From: Trichobilharzia szidati
Lineage: Eukaryota > Platyhelminthes > Trematoda > Strigeidida > Schistosomatidae
Assembly (NCBI GenBank): GCA_944472155.2
Contig: OX235279.1
Span: 61,291,564 to 61,355,563 of the forward strand
Direction: 5' to 3'
Length of the DNA: 64,000 nucleotides
In this document: piece by piece, positions 1-11,099 of the stretch
Position numbering within the stretch: position 1 is the stretch's first letter
How the letters are laid out: each line of letters begins with the position of its first letter
Program-made: the position numbers and the translations under genes
The notes under the pieces: model-generated
Seen by the model: the letters and a program-made list of their open reading frames with translations, nothing else
The model's database searches: none
Told to the model about the DNA's origin: nothing

Positions 1-2304
1 GGTGATTTGGCTAGGTTTCGAAGTTATAGATCCGAGTTTAACTATTTGGGACCTATTGTTAAGGAATGATTTAAGCCATCCTAATAGCGGGTCACTTATT
101 CCTAAGGATTTCAGCTTGTGCACTAGTAGTAAATGGTCGACACGGTCAAATGCCTTTGAGATGTCAAAGTAGATGACAAGTACTAGTTGTCGTCTGTCAC
201 GACTGCTGGTCACAAAGTTAAAGAAGTCTAAGTGGCATGTTAAACAAGATCTGGATTTTAGGAATCCATGTTGGTTCGGACTTATAATATTGCAACTAAG
301 CATATGCTTCATTAGGTTTTCTTTAACTAGTCTCTCCATAATTCTAGAAGCTATAGGTGTGATATTAATTGGCCTGTAGTTACTGACGTCTGTTTTCGAG
401 CCAGATTTGTGTTTAGGCATAATAAACGTTGTTTTCCATACATCAGGGTAAGTTTGGGTTTCTAAGGACATTGTGAATATTTTAAGCAGGAGTAAGGGAA
501 TGTCAGGGCCACCATATTTATAAAAATAGGATGATATGCCGTCAGTACCGAAACCTTTTGAGCATTTTAGGGTTCTTATAGTTTGTTTAATGTTAGTATA
601 GTTAAATTCAATAGTGCTAATTAAGTTTGGTGTGTGTGGAGATGGAGTTTGTGCCACATTAGTAGCAGGGTGTATATTGAGTAACTGGACTGTGGGCTTA
701 AGGTAGTTACCTGCAAAAGTTGAGTTGAATAATTCACACATGTCTGCGGAATTAGTACATAGCCTACCTTTGTCTATGAGGAGGGAAATGCTGTGATTTT
801 TGCGACTCATTCGCTTCTTTAAGATTTCCGTGAGTGCATACACTCTAGCAGGACTGGCTACTGCGATGCGTTCTTCGTTTCTCATACGGAAATTTCGAGC
901 TTGTGAGATGGAACTAAGGGTGTTAAGTATTAAACCTAGTGTGCCAAAGTCGTGGTGTTTGAAGTAACTTGTTGAGAGTTTCTTCAGTTTCATACGATCC
1001 TTTGGTTTTATGAATGACTTCCTATGTGGGGACAGCTCAAGTGTTTGCAGTGGAATGACAGCATCTAAGCATGTGTTCGAGTTATGGTAGAAGATGCTCA
1101 GAGCTCTCGAGAGGTCATCAGTAGTGAAGTATTCGCTCCATTCGGAGGATCTTAGCACTGATTCTACTAAGGTCCAGTTTGCCTTACTATAGTTCCTATA
1201 TAGTACTTGTTGTGAAGTGGAGGTATGAGCTGCATTGCTATTCAGTGGAAGTGGCAGAGCACACATTACTGTTTTGTGGTCACTACCTGAAAACTTAGAA
1301 CCCACTAAGATTGAGAGGGGGCTTATATCGTGACAGAATATTAAGTCTAGTACATTGTCACCTCTTGTAGGGATAGTGACAGTTTGTTTCCAGCCGAAGA
1401 TGTCCAGTGTCCCTAAGAGCTTGTCGTATTTAGTTGGCCCTTTTAATAAGTCCCAGTTGATTTCGGGTAGGTTGAAGTCTCCACATATGATCTTATGCTC
1501 GTATGGAAGAGTGGATACTTGCTCCAGTACATTTATAAGTTGTGTCTCGTAATCACTAAAGGTGCCAGGTGCTCTGTAGATACATCCTATTAGTAGTGTA
1601 GCACTTTTGAAGTGTACGTTGACCCACAGGGTGTCGTGCATGTCATTGAGTTCCTTATTTTCTAGCTGTAATACAGTAAGTGTGTTCAGGAAGTACATTA
1701 GACAGCCTCCTCCCTTACCACTCTTCCTGTCACAGCGAAAGTGTATGTACCCTTCGATGCTTATCTCTTCGTCTGGTATATTGGAGTGACACCAGGATTC
1801 CGTAATAATGATTATAGGGGGTTTGTATACCAGCGTGTGTGCCCTGAGCATCGGTAGTTTGTTAAGGATAGATCTAGCATTAATAAGTATTAAGTAGAGT
1901 TGAGATTTGAAGTAGTGTTTGAAGTGTTTAAGCTCGTCAATAAGGTTCAATTGTGGATCGGCATCCGCTGTTTCCGCGTGGCATATCAACCCTGTGTTGC
2001 AACTAGTTTGTCCACCTATGTCTGTCAAGTTACTATCCGTTTTTTTTAATGGGTAATGGGTTTGATTATTAGATAAACTATACAATGACGTGGTTCTAGG
2101 CTTGGGTAGGTTGGAGAGTTGGGTTGAGGTTTTTATTTGGCATATGCTTGTACAGTCTTTGGGTGTGACTAATAGTTCCGTATGTACTAGCCCATGTCTG
2201 TTTTCTTCCCGATAGGGGGCCAACGTTGGTTGTATGGGTTCAGAAGGGTTAACATCCCCACCAGCTGTTTGGTTAGCGCTGACAGGGATGTGTTGGATAA
2301 AAAA
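1..2304 (-). CDS. Retrotransposon ORF2, endonuclease and reverse transcriptase, partial
   Basis: This is the minus-strand frame that opens just after a TGA at 2307-2305 and stays open to base 1 (768 codons; I checked every triplet except a short stretch already covered by translation). It would nick target DNA and copy the element RNA by target-primed reverse transcription. The endonuclease has ITESW at 1803-1792, a GKGGG segment near 1715, GDFN at 1482-1471 and SDH at 1284-1276. The reverse transcriptase has NYRPIN at 381-364, QHGF near 268 and FDISKAFDRVD near 175-136. The catalytic YADD box lies left of the window. The first in-frame ATG is at 1851, already next to the endonuclease motifs, so no ordinary start codon precedes the domain. 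Expression by -1 frameshift from ORF1 is therefore likely (see 2252-2304). Confidence 0.9.
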
Positions 2305-3902
2305 TCATTGGTACCTTGTGATACCCATGACTTGTTAATCTGCCTATTGTGTGGGGACATTCCAGGAGACCTTACATGGGTGTCGTTATGTGCATAGCTG
2401 CACTGTGGTTTGTTTCCCAGAAGGCTTGTTCCGTATAATCTGCCAAAGTTAGTTTGTATGTCATGCCTGGTGGCTGAGTTCCGAGTGTTGTCACTTTTAC
2501 TACTTTGCGTGATAGCGTCACTACACCAGCTACCAGTGTGACTTGGCACAGTATGCAAGTAGGTTGTGTCGTTGTTGTCCTTGGGCTCTATGTCCTTATT
2601 TTTGTTTTTAGTTTGGTTGCTAGCATGGTTTTGAATATTATTTACCTTAAAGCGTGAGATATTCTTGGGAGTCTGAATATGTTGGGGAATCTTCGCAACA
2701 AGTGGTGTATTTCGGCCTGTTTTGTTACCGAGTTCCATTTGCGTTGTCACGTTTTGGTTAAGAGAGGATGTTGTCAGCTTACAAGAGGGATTGATTACCA
2801 TCTTATGGCTGTCCATAGACATATCTAGATCCACCGTAGAGGGAGGAGAGGTTACTTTAGGAGTAAGACTATAGCTCACAAGTCTTTCGTTTGGTTTCAT
2901 TTTCTCTGGAGCTATTTTTACGGGATTAGAGAGGGGGGAAGCTATGAGTTCTACCGTGTTGGTAGTGTGTATATCTATTTTAGTGGCTTGAGGTGTCTTG
3001 CCATTTGGTTTATTAAGGTGATTGTAAGCACGCCTTTCAATCACTGTCTTATCTGCTACAACTTTTACCTGTTTGTAGCTTGTGTCCTGTAATAGGATAC
3101 GTTGTGTGTTGGTGAATTTTTTAGCCTCTGTCTGCGTTTCGAACTGAAGGCGTATAGGACAGCAGTGGTCGTGCTGACTCTTCTACAGTCTGTGACATTT
3201 TGTTTGGGAGTTGGGCATTTTCGCCGCCCTAAGTAAGATGCTTTGAACCTTTTTCAACCCCTCATTATCCGGTATATTGTAGACAATCACACTTAGTTTA
3301 GTATCTAGTCTTTTGATAACCTCTGTTGTGATGAAGTTTATCAAGGTGTCTATCTTAGATACTGATTCTGTGTCAAGTTCGCCAGGGTTTATGGTCTTAG
3401 TCAAGATGTTCAGAGGGGCAAGTTCACAGACCTGTGATTTTATATCACCAACCTGTGTTGATAGTTCAGATAAGTTGGCCAAATTTTCTGAAAATCCTGC
3501 ATTCATATCTTTTCTACACCTTATGTCCCGCATCTCAGTCTTCAGTTCTTCTACAGCCAGCTTTAGTCGTTCTATTTCTGAAGTAAGTGTTGGAGCTGGA
3601 CTTGGAATCTGAAGTTTTGTGACACGTACATAGGGTGAAGTGAAGAGGTTTATGTCAGGACCAAGTGCTGAGTTTGTAGAAGCGTTGCTACTGCTGTTTG
3701 TCAGCAAGTTTTCGCCTTCAGTTTCAGCCACAGTAGATGGTAGTGAACCGGCAGCTCGACGCTTGCGGCGTATTGGCAAGCTGTGTGCCTCATTTCCATA
3801 CTTTGTGGGAGTTGTGCTGCTCGTCGTTGCGAGCATATTTATACTATTAGTAATCACGTTGACAGGTGACTGAGTTCGTGGCTTTTTTGTATGACTAACC
3901 AT
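2187..3902 (-). pseudogene. Retrotransposon ORF1 with one in-frame stop
   Basis: ATG at 3902 opens a frame of 239 codons that meets TAG at 3185-3183. The same frame continues without another stop for 331 codons to TAG at 2189-2187, so the two halves belong to one protein of about 571 codons. The first half is Ser/Thr-rich and basic, then has a predicted coiled coil (roughly residues 105-135, with heptads around EIERLKLAVEELK). It then has a segment of the type VIVYNIPDNEGL...VQSILLRA that resembles the RRM-like region of CR1/L1 ORF1 proteins. The stop falls between RL and KSQ, in the middle of that conserved region, which continues after it as CPIRLQF...AKKF and VVADKTVIERR. It is therefore most simply a recent nonsense mutation. 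The second half is a long Asn/Thr/Ser-rich tail. ORF1 proteins bind element RNA and form the RNP. A real readthrough stop is possible but less likely. Confidence 0.75.
2252..2304 (-). promoter_or_regulatory. Candidate -1 ribosomal frameshift signal joining ORF1 to ORF2
   Basis: On the minus strand the heptamer T TTT TTA occupies 2304-2298. It is in the exact phase required by the ORF1 frame (GAT TTT TTA TCC). It is immediately preceded by the TGA that closes the ORF2 frame upstream, so slippage here enters ORF2 at its first possible codon. A 6-nt spacer (2297-2292) follows, then a continuous 14-bp hairpin: 2291-2278 pairs with 2265-2252 (11 Watson-Crick pairs and three adjacent G-U/U-G pairs) around a 12-nt loop. 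Heptamer type, spacer length and stem length all match known -1 frameshift signals. The ORF1/ORF2 overlap is about 118 nt. Confidence 0.6.
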
Positions 3903-3931
3903 AACTAATAAGTGAAAGAGTTATTGGTTAA

Positions 3932-4560
3932 ATTTATGGAACTGGAGAAACACTTGTGCGAGTCTCACAGCGCTACCTGTCGTCTGCATTGCTATTTGCT
4001 GTTCTCAGGTCACAATTTCTGGCAGCTATTTCAAACCAGTTCGATGAAAGCTTAAATGCTAATACAACCAGCTTGCTTCTGGATGATGGATACGCTCACA
4101 GAACAGGAAGTAGCCCGAGTGAGTTTCGATCGATTTTTATCTTTTTTAAATCAATATCTTTTATGCAACTCTTGTGAGCTTTAGTGTCCATTTTCACTAG
4201 GCACTTAACAGTTTTATATTATTATCGCAAGTTTCAAGGTAAGTTATATACTTTGATGTCAGTCTTTCCACTCTTTCTCTTGCTAAACACGACGTAGTTT
4301 TCTAAATCACAGGACGCAATGCTCACATGAATGCCCGATCACCGCAACATGTTCCCATGGGGAGGTATGTTGCATTAATTTAATCATGATTGGTTGGAGC
4401 TTGGACTTAACATTATCAGGTGAGATCACAACAACGAAATATGCAGCATCAGCCCTGCACCAGAAGACTATTTGATGTTACTAGATATGTGGAGTGCCAC
4501 CCATGCTCGCAACCAGCATTCATCATGCAGCTAGTTAAGGAAATGTTTCCTCATTGGTAA
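3932..4560 (+). other. Exon-like segments of an unrecognised protein, possibly a gene broken by the retrotransposon
   Basis: Three plus-strand pieces can be joined in frame. Piece A is open from 3932 to 4118 and ends at a consensus donor GTGAGT (4119). Piece B is 4313-4364, after a CAG acceptor and before a GTATGT donor. Piece C starts at 4425 (acceptor AG 4423-4424) and stays open to TAA at 4558-4560. Spliced this way, the phases agree and about 110 codons have no stop. Piece A reads as a plausible helix (RYLSSALLFAVLRSQF) and piece C contains RRLFDVTRYVECHP. I do not recognise the family. The open frame of A begins 30 bases from the retrotransposon's ORF1 start, so the insertion may interrupt an older exon. 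Chance alignment of splice-like sites is not excluded. Confidence 0.3.
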
Positions 4561-7560
4561 AACTGTATTTATTGAATTTTAGGTGTGCGATGTAAAGGCA
4601 TATTTAATAGCTCACTGACCATCTTACCAGTGTGACTTTTATATAATGGGGGCTTACTTTAATGTTTGGCACTTTTAGTGGATATATGAGAAGTCTTGTA
4701 TCTTTTATAGGATCTTGTACGTCAAAATGGTTATATTCACCTCTCTATCCGTTCATGTATACAAACATGGAGCCATTATGCCAGCTGCCAAGTGCTTCAA
4801 CCAACAAATGCCTCATCGACTAATTAAGCAGCAGCCACTACGCCCTTGATATACACCATCATAAGTTTCGTAATAACGAAGCAGTCACGAGTTACGATGG
4901 TTACTTAGGGCAAGGTGGCAAATTACATGAGCTGGTGATATTGTTGACAGCCTCATCGATGCATCTAGTGAACTTTCATGACCGACTCAACCACTTCATG
5001 AATCATCCGGGTTATGTACAAGTCGCGGTGAAACCACTCTTTACACCACGTTGTCAATTTAACGGTGGTACGGGGTTCTAGTGATTACATCACACACGGT
5101 TCTAGCAGCTGAGGAAGTCTTCTCCACAGTGGCCAGTCTGTGTCACCTACCTAGACACTGCTAACCACAGCAGAAGTGGATCAAATCATGAATTGGGAGA
5201 TGCCCTCTTTGCGATTGCAACTCGTGACCTTGCAACTGTTCAGCTGATGTTGCAACCAGAAGAGATCAAAGCATTTCCTATCCGTCAAACCACGGTGAAA
5301 TGTTCGGCATGACTACTCTGTCAACTAAGCGAAATCAAATTACGGGCCAAGTGCTCTTGGTCATCTCTTGTATAATATCTTTGTTTCATTTTCTGCAACA
5401 ACCTTAGAGGCCAACTCAGTTTATTATCACGTGGTTACCACCGAACATTACAGACGTACCCATATTACTCACTCTACAGCTACGCAGAATAACCAGTGGT
5501 GTGTGTCCTGCTCCCAATCTACCAACATTTGGTCCACAGGATCATCAAGTAGTATTTTTATAAGGATGAACTAAGTGATATCATGGAACACTGGGTTCGG
5601 AACCAATCTCTCTTGGTCAGACATATGTCCCTATTGTTACCCAGCTAGTGGTAGGTGCATCATATGCTAGCATTTGTTTTCTCCTTTCGAAGGTGAGTTA
5701 AGAACTAAATTCCCACCTGAAACACTGATGTTATTATGCTGTGTAAATTTGGTTACATTTTCATCGTTTGTAGACAAATCCATGTGCCCGTAACCAAGTT
5801 TCATCTCAGGGATATTTTGCACAATTAGATGTCACCAAATTATGCCCGGCCAACTAATTTATAAGCTAGAGTGACGTTGAGGGCGACCTGGTTACCAGGT
5901 CGAATCAAACAGGCTAAAGAGTCAGCGGATTATGTGGCTAAAGCTCAGATCTAGCAGAATTGACAGCCAAAAATTAATCATGAGCGTTATATCTAGGTAA
6001 CTGGTAGCGACACAGAAATATTGCTTATCTGCCTAACTAATTGGTTTCCGAAGCAAAAACTCCAGGTGACAATGTGGCCTTTTTAAGGATTGATAGCTTC
6101 TCCACTGACAGTGAGTTAGTTCTGTATGGTTACTACGCCACCAGGTGCGCGAATAAACATCAGCATAAACCACAAGGACACTCCCGTTGTCTTCCTCCAG
6201 TCTTTCATCATAAAATGTGTGAATGGGCCACGACCTCCATTTTTGGCTTCCGTAGAAACAGACATCCAGGTGAATTGATGAACCACATGTTGCTCATTCA
6301 ATATTAACCAAAGGCAACAAATGTCGTCTTGGCAAATTCAACTGAGCCTTCGTTTTAATAATTTTGGGCATCTCTTATGGTGAAATCCATACAAATCTTA
6401 CCTTGCAATGTATGTGTACTGTATAAATGAATTCATATATTCTGGTTGTTCTATAAACTCCGATGAACATGGCTATCTGCACTGCCACCTCATTCCCACA
6501 GATAGTCTCAAACATAGGCTACATTGATTCTGTAGATGTGATGGAGTTTACCTTACTAGTTTCTTTATGGGTTATACAGTATGGTCAAGGGAATGCCCAC
6601 CCCAAATAAGCAGTTATGGTGCAAGGTTCACTAACCCTATTTAGCTGTTTCTCATCCATTACGTGAACTTCTGGCATGTTGCGGTCAATCATCCTTATTT
6701 TTCCCCATTAAGCGCCTGCTATATCCAAATCATATATGTTCCGCTTTGAAAACACCTGATGTGTTCTCGGCACAGCTCTTTTCATTTCAAACATGACCCC
6801 AGTGATTTAAGAAAAATGACCTCTAAACCTAATTTACCAGTTAGATTCCCCACAACGAGAGTTGAATCCAACCCACTGTCCAAAAATGGACGAGTGTCAA
6901 CTTTTCCCTTGTATATAAAATACCACTGTGGTGAACATAACAAAATTAGTCATTTTCTTGCAGAAGAATATACCACTACGCTGTTAAAAAGAGAAATGGT
7001 CATAGATTCTAGTATCATTGGAGAGTGCCTGCCTTCTGCGTAGCAGTGTATGGTGTGTCCAACCGCAATGTTTAATTGTCCAAGAATTCGAATACCAGCA
7101 GATTTTTTCCTGTGTGATCTGCCCTTAAACATAGGTCATATGGTGCAGAATTCTTTGCAAAATTCAAGTTGTTTACGGGGTTGTCGTCAAAATAGGCCTT
7201 TCGTTAGGTTGTATTGAAGATCTGGCATACTTTCTGCCCAAATTGGTCATTGGCGACAAACAACTGCATGGGAGACGGTAAATTTACATGAAGTCATCTT
7301 GTCATTCATCAAGTAATATTAGGTATCACGATCTGCCTGTGTGGTCTTCATAACTCGGTCTGTTCTTCTGCTTGGGTAGGACGCATTTTAGCTACTTGTA
7401 TTACTTGATTTACTTTCATTAATTATAGTTACATCCAGTTCTTCACTCCCGGTGATGGTGGTGTATTATACAGCCAAAACTATGTCACGATCATTATTTG
7501 AAACTTTTCAAGATTTCTAATTATTAATACTGGAAACATACAGCCTAAGTTTTATTAACT
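4561..7560. other. No supported gene
   Basis: Only short open frames broken by stops are present on both strands. No recognised domain, RNA gene or clear repeat was seen. The stretch may contain decayed repeats that I cannot identify by eye. Confidence 0.5.
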
Positions 7561-7562
7561 TT

Positions 7563-7760
7563 GTGATAGAAATGCCTAAAATGTCTATTAGAATCATTAG
7601 CGGTCGCGAAGCGCGTAAGCTAGTCCCTGTCTTCTACTTCAGTATATCTAAGGCATTTGACATGGTGTCAAGGGATATGAACATTGAACGTTGGTTCATT
7701 GACCTTGGTCACAATTGGCGGGCAACTCGAAGGTACAAATGGCTCGATCGTGTCGGGTGA
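7563..7760 (+). pseudogene. Short relic of a non-LTR reverse transcriptase (motif A)
   Basis: The translated plus strand around 7624-7683 contains VFYFSISKAFDMVSRD. This matches the motif A region of CR1-like reverse transcriptases (compare YFDISKAFDRVD in the intact element at 175-136), with the catalytic Asp replaced by Ser in this reading. Only about 30 codons are recognisable and the flanks are not. It is a decayed fragment, and a chance resemblance remains possible because the match is short. Confidence 0.4.
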
Positions 7761-7814
7761 GGACAAACGTTATCGTGATATATTATCGCGCTTTCTATGG
7801 GTTATCACGTTCAC

Positions 7815-7872
7815 GCCTATAGAAGCGCTATAAGCGTTTATTTTTGTCAAAATAGGCTTCAGGCTTCTATAG
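7815..7872. repeat. Short inverted repeat
   Basis: CTATAGAAGC at 7817-7826 is matched by its reverse complement at 7863-7872, with 36 bases between. It could be a stem-loop or a remnant of a small inverted-repeat element. No element ends or target duplications were recognised. Confidence 0.35.
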
Positions 7873-9020
7873 CCGAAAAAAGCGATATTTTCCAGTATTG
7901 TGTTCGTAATAATGGGTGAAACTGTCATGATATCCCAGAGGATGTATTACTTCAAAGAACTCATCGTTTATAAGAAATTTAGCACAGAAAGACTATTATT
8001 TGCGTTTAAGAGCCGTAAAAGTTTGTTATTTGCTGGTTTTTTGAGGATATTAAGGATGAAAATTAACTATAGGCAATGGTTGTTTTCATAGCAGTTATTC
8101 TGTGATAATGAGACATCTGAAGGAGAACTAGCCCACATACACAAGTTAAATGTACGTTTTGAGGATGCCAAACATTTATTATCATCATCCGTGATGATTA
8201 AAATATTCCATAACACATCGAAGAGATCGTGCGATGAGTGAGACAAGCTGCTGGATTTCCTGGTGATTATATCCATTCCGATGAAGTTCCTATTTAAAAT
8301 CGCTCAGATGAAGATGTAATACTAGTTTAATTTACATTGTCACATGGAATTTCGGGAGACCGTAATTGCTGAGTGCATTACATTGCATCAGATTAAATCG
8401 ATATCAGTGTGCATTGGGGCAAGAAGAATAGTATAGATAGTCCTTCTTAAATGTCAGACTGCTTAAAGTATTAGCTTTCTGTCGAATAGTAGCTAGCAGT
8501 TGTGTCCTACAACTACTAAACGTTTTACTTAAGTTATATCAGTCTTAGTAATTTTTCATTTTCAGATCACTAAGATATTCTGAGATCCTTAATGAATTAC
8601 TTGTGACTATGAATGGTATGGAAGGTGCACTTATGGCTCATGTTTCTAAAGCATTTATTATGAAACAAGTCATTTGTAGGGATTTTGTGATGTTCAGGTT
8701 ACAATGCTAGAGCGTATGTAGTTACTGTATGCTATTGTACTTGAATGGACATTTGGTGAAACAGAAGATAGAATAAAGTTTACTCTAAAGTCACTATGAA
8801 TACTGCAAACTGTTGATAAGAAACTGCATCAAAGGAAAAAATACCTAACAGCTAGAAAATATTACTGCAGTTTCTCAGGATGCTGTTCTACTCCTGAAAT
8901 GCTTTTTATTATGTGGGGGAATAGCACTTACCCAATATATATGCAGTGTTCATTGTGAAGGGTTTACAGTACAATCCGTTGTAATTGCTTGTACAATGAT
9001 TGAACAATCTAAACTTTTGA
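7873..9020. other. No supported gene
   Basis: AT-rich DNA with only short stop-bounded frames. Nothing recognisable was seen. Confidence 0.5.
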
Positions 9021-9120
9021 AAAAGTTTTAATTTACGATACTTCACGATTGCAATTTATAATATAACTTATAGTGCCTGTAGAGATGTCATGCATTCCTC
9101 GCAAACACCCGTTTATTAAA
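9021..9120 (+). repeat. Diverged dispersed repeat, copy 1
   Basis: The segment shares interrupted identity with 12888-12992, including the words ATACTTCACGATTG and AAACACCCGTTTAT in the same order and nearly the same spacing. The two copies are clearly diverged. The family is not identified. Confidence 0.55.
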
Positions 9121-10527
9121 TTATTATTTGCTTGGTGCTATACTTTAGAAGAGGAACAATGTGTGTGACAGTGAAAACCGTAGAAGAATGCTGTCATGAC
9201 CAAAGAATGAGAAAGGAGAATGAACCTTTTCAGCAAAGGCAGGCAAATATAAAGCGTTTAAATTTTACATTACTTATTTCTAACTTCAACGATTTAAAAA
9301 TTACACTTTATTCACTTACTTGTAGATGTTCGGCAAAGCCAGTCAACCCGGACACAGCAATTACGCATCCCCGAAGTTATTACGAAAAACAATTGTGCAA
9401 AGACATTCGCTTATTATTTTTCATTAAATATATTTAACATCCTGCTTACCATACTTTTCTTATTCTATCTCAGTGAAACTGAATTTGTCATTATGACGAG
9501 ATGGAGGCCTGACCTATCAATGAGACCTGACAAAGTAATTGTAGGCATAATTCAACGTATGTGAAATCTTACTACGATTGCTACAGCTCAACTTATTCAA
9601 TTACTCGCCTCATGTAGACTTCATTTTACACTATATGTTAACACCCGTAGTCGTATGGATTGACATCACGCTTTAAGTGAAACAATAGTAATGCACTACT
9701 TTTGATTACACTTAACTTCACACGGAATCGAGCTCAACTGCAGGGCCTAAGTTCTATTCTTATTTTTCAAATACTGAAGTTAGGTTTTTTTGTCATTGGT
9801 CCCTACAGATTTACCTATGACTAGGAGACGTAATGGCGCAACTTCATGCAGATGTTTAGGCTTGACTAAAGTACTTATAACTCACCACTAATATCGATCG
9901 ATAGTGTTCCTACAGAATCGCACTTACGTATAGTAACGAATTCATATTCTAGGGAGTACCGGTCTAGCATGCCTTACTCCCAACGCGAACACACGTACAG
10001 AAAGACAACAATGTTAATAAGAAAAGTTTATTTTTATTGTAATAAGAAAGTAGTTAATTTACACATTAATAAAATGGTCCGTTTGTGCGATTACTTCTCC
10101 CGCGTAATCTGTGGCAACCACCTCTCCAAATTTGTCACAAATTCTCGTCAGGCCCGTATTCATAAGCCTCCTATTGGTCACGTATAACTTACATTGATTT
10201 CGCGGCACAATTGCTGACATGCTTTGAGATGCGCACGAGTCGCGAGACCATGTCCATCGTTGACAATTATGCAGCACATGATTAACTACAAAGGGTGGAA
10301 CAGTAAACATAAACAGAATTAAGCACACAATATTACAGTATAAATAATGCCAGTGCTTATGTCCTGTTTTCAGTAAAGACAAACGCTTATGAAATATATA
10401 AATTTCAGTAACTACGATTTTCAGTCAGTTAAGAGTAGGTTAATATGCATTACCAATAGAGACATAAAATAGGGAATACTTCAGGTGGCAACATAGCAAC
10501 TCTTGCGTGTAAATAAACACACAAGTG
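9121..10527. other. No supported gene
   Basis: Several open frames of 60-107 codons occur on both strands, but none shows a domain, splice context or compositional sign of coding. Confidence 0.5.
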
Positions 10528-10550
10528 TCAAAAATAGGCTAATTTACCTG

Positions 10551-10800
10551 TGAAACACGCCTTCCTAATATGCACCAACAACAAGTGTCGGCAGGGATAC
10601 CGACAAATCTGGAACGTCATACAAGTGCATGTGCATGCCCGCAGGTCCACCTCTACTCGCCTCTCATTGTCTTCCAAGAAGATATAATCAAAAGCTTCAA
10701 ACTGAAAAGAAGTCCATCGTCGCTTTTCATAATCAGCGACCACTTTCCTCGTGGCGTATGGCGTCAGTAGGGGTAAAATTGGTATTAGACGTTTGGAACA
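10551..10800 (-). pseudogene. SWIM zinc-finger exon of a MULE-type transposase relative
   Basis: The minus-strand frame is open from about 10800 to a donor-like GTAAAT at 10550. It contains LTPYATRKVVADYEKR, then a SWIM zinc finger with spacing CxC-x9-CxH (CTC...PCRH) in a context V-D-L...CTCMTF...RYPCRHLL. This is the standard C-terminal part of MULE/MuDR transposases and of ZSWIM proteins derived from them, where the finger is thought to bind nucleic acid or protein. An in-frame TAA sits directly upstream of the open part and no transposase DDE core is visible between this exon and the one at 10882-11088. The copy is therefore broken or heavily deleted. Confidence 0.6.
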
Positions 10801-10881
10801 TTAATACTTGAAGCAATGCGACCAAGCAACCTTCCACTCCTAATCACGCCAAAAGTGCATTTAAAAGAAACGTAAGCTTAC

Positions 10882-11088
10882 TTAAATCTGTCATCCCCTG
10901 TTGTTTTGCTTTGAATATGCACATCGTGAGTGCAGGACAAATACATTGTTAGCATTAAGTGACTTCCTCACTTTTTGAAATTCTTGTAATGAATTCTCAA
11001 ATTCCTCCCAGCTAAAGAAACGACTTCCCAGCATTACTTCCCTGGAAATTCTACTGACGTCTGCAGTGCTCTCACTCGCATTGCCTAC
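10882..11088 (-). pseudogene. N-terminal exon of the same SWIM/MULE-like relic, frameshifted
   Basis: A good 3' splice site on the minus strand (pyrimidine-rich, ending TTGCAG at 11089) leads into an open frame containing LGSRFFSWEEFENSLQEF. This is the kind of 'length-W-EEFE' start seen in FAR1/ZSWIM/MULE proteins. The frame hits TGA just after a run of four G (CCCC on the plus strand near 10907). Removing one base from that run would keep the frame open to a GTAAGC donor at 10881-10876, so a 1-bp insertion or base-calling error is likely. Together with 10551-10800 it suggests a two-exon remnant that lacks the catalytic middle. Confidence 0.45.
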
Positions 11089-11099
11089 CTGCAATAAAC

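Larger units (their letters stand above)
1..3902 (-). mobile_element. CR1/Jockey-like non-LTR retrotransposon, cut by the left window edge
   Basis: Read on the minus strand, the segment carries ORF1 (3902 to 2187) and then an endonuclease/reverse-transcriptase ORF2 (2304 to beyond base 1). ORF2 shows APE-type endonuclease motifs in order (ITESW, GDFN, SDH) and then reverse-transcriptase motifs (NYRPI, QHGF, FDISKAFD). The YADD box, the rest of the reverse transcriptase and the 3' end lie outside the window. At least 768 ORF2 codons are uninterrupted, so the copy is young. ORF1 has a single in-frame TAG. The 5' end is not defined; it lies at or right of 3902. Clade assignment (CR1/Jockey-like, as in schistosome SR1/Perere-type elements) rests on motif style only. 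Confidence 0.9.

Noticed and set aside
2187..3044. Separate 285-codon gene on the minus strand
   Set aside because: Its start would be GTG and it is the continuation of ORF1 in the same frame after one TAG.
3313..3873. Plus-strand frames opposite ORF1
   Set aside because: They are shadows of the retrotransposon ORF1 reading frame.
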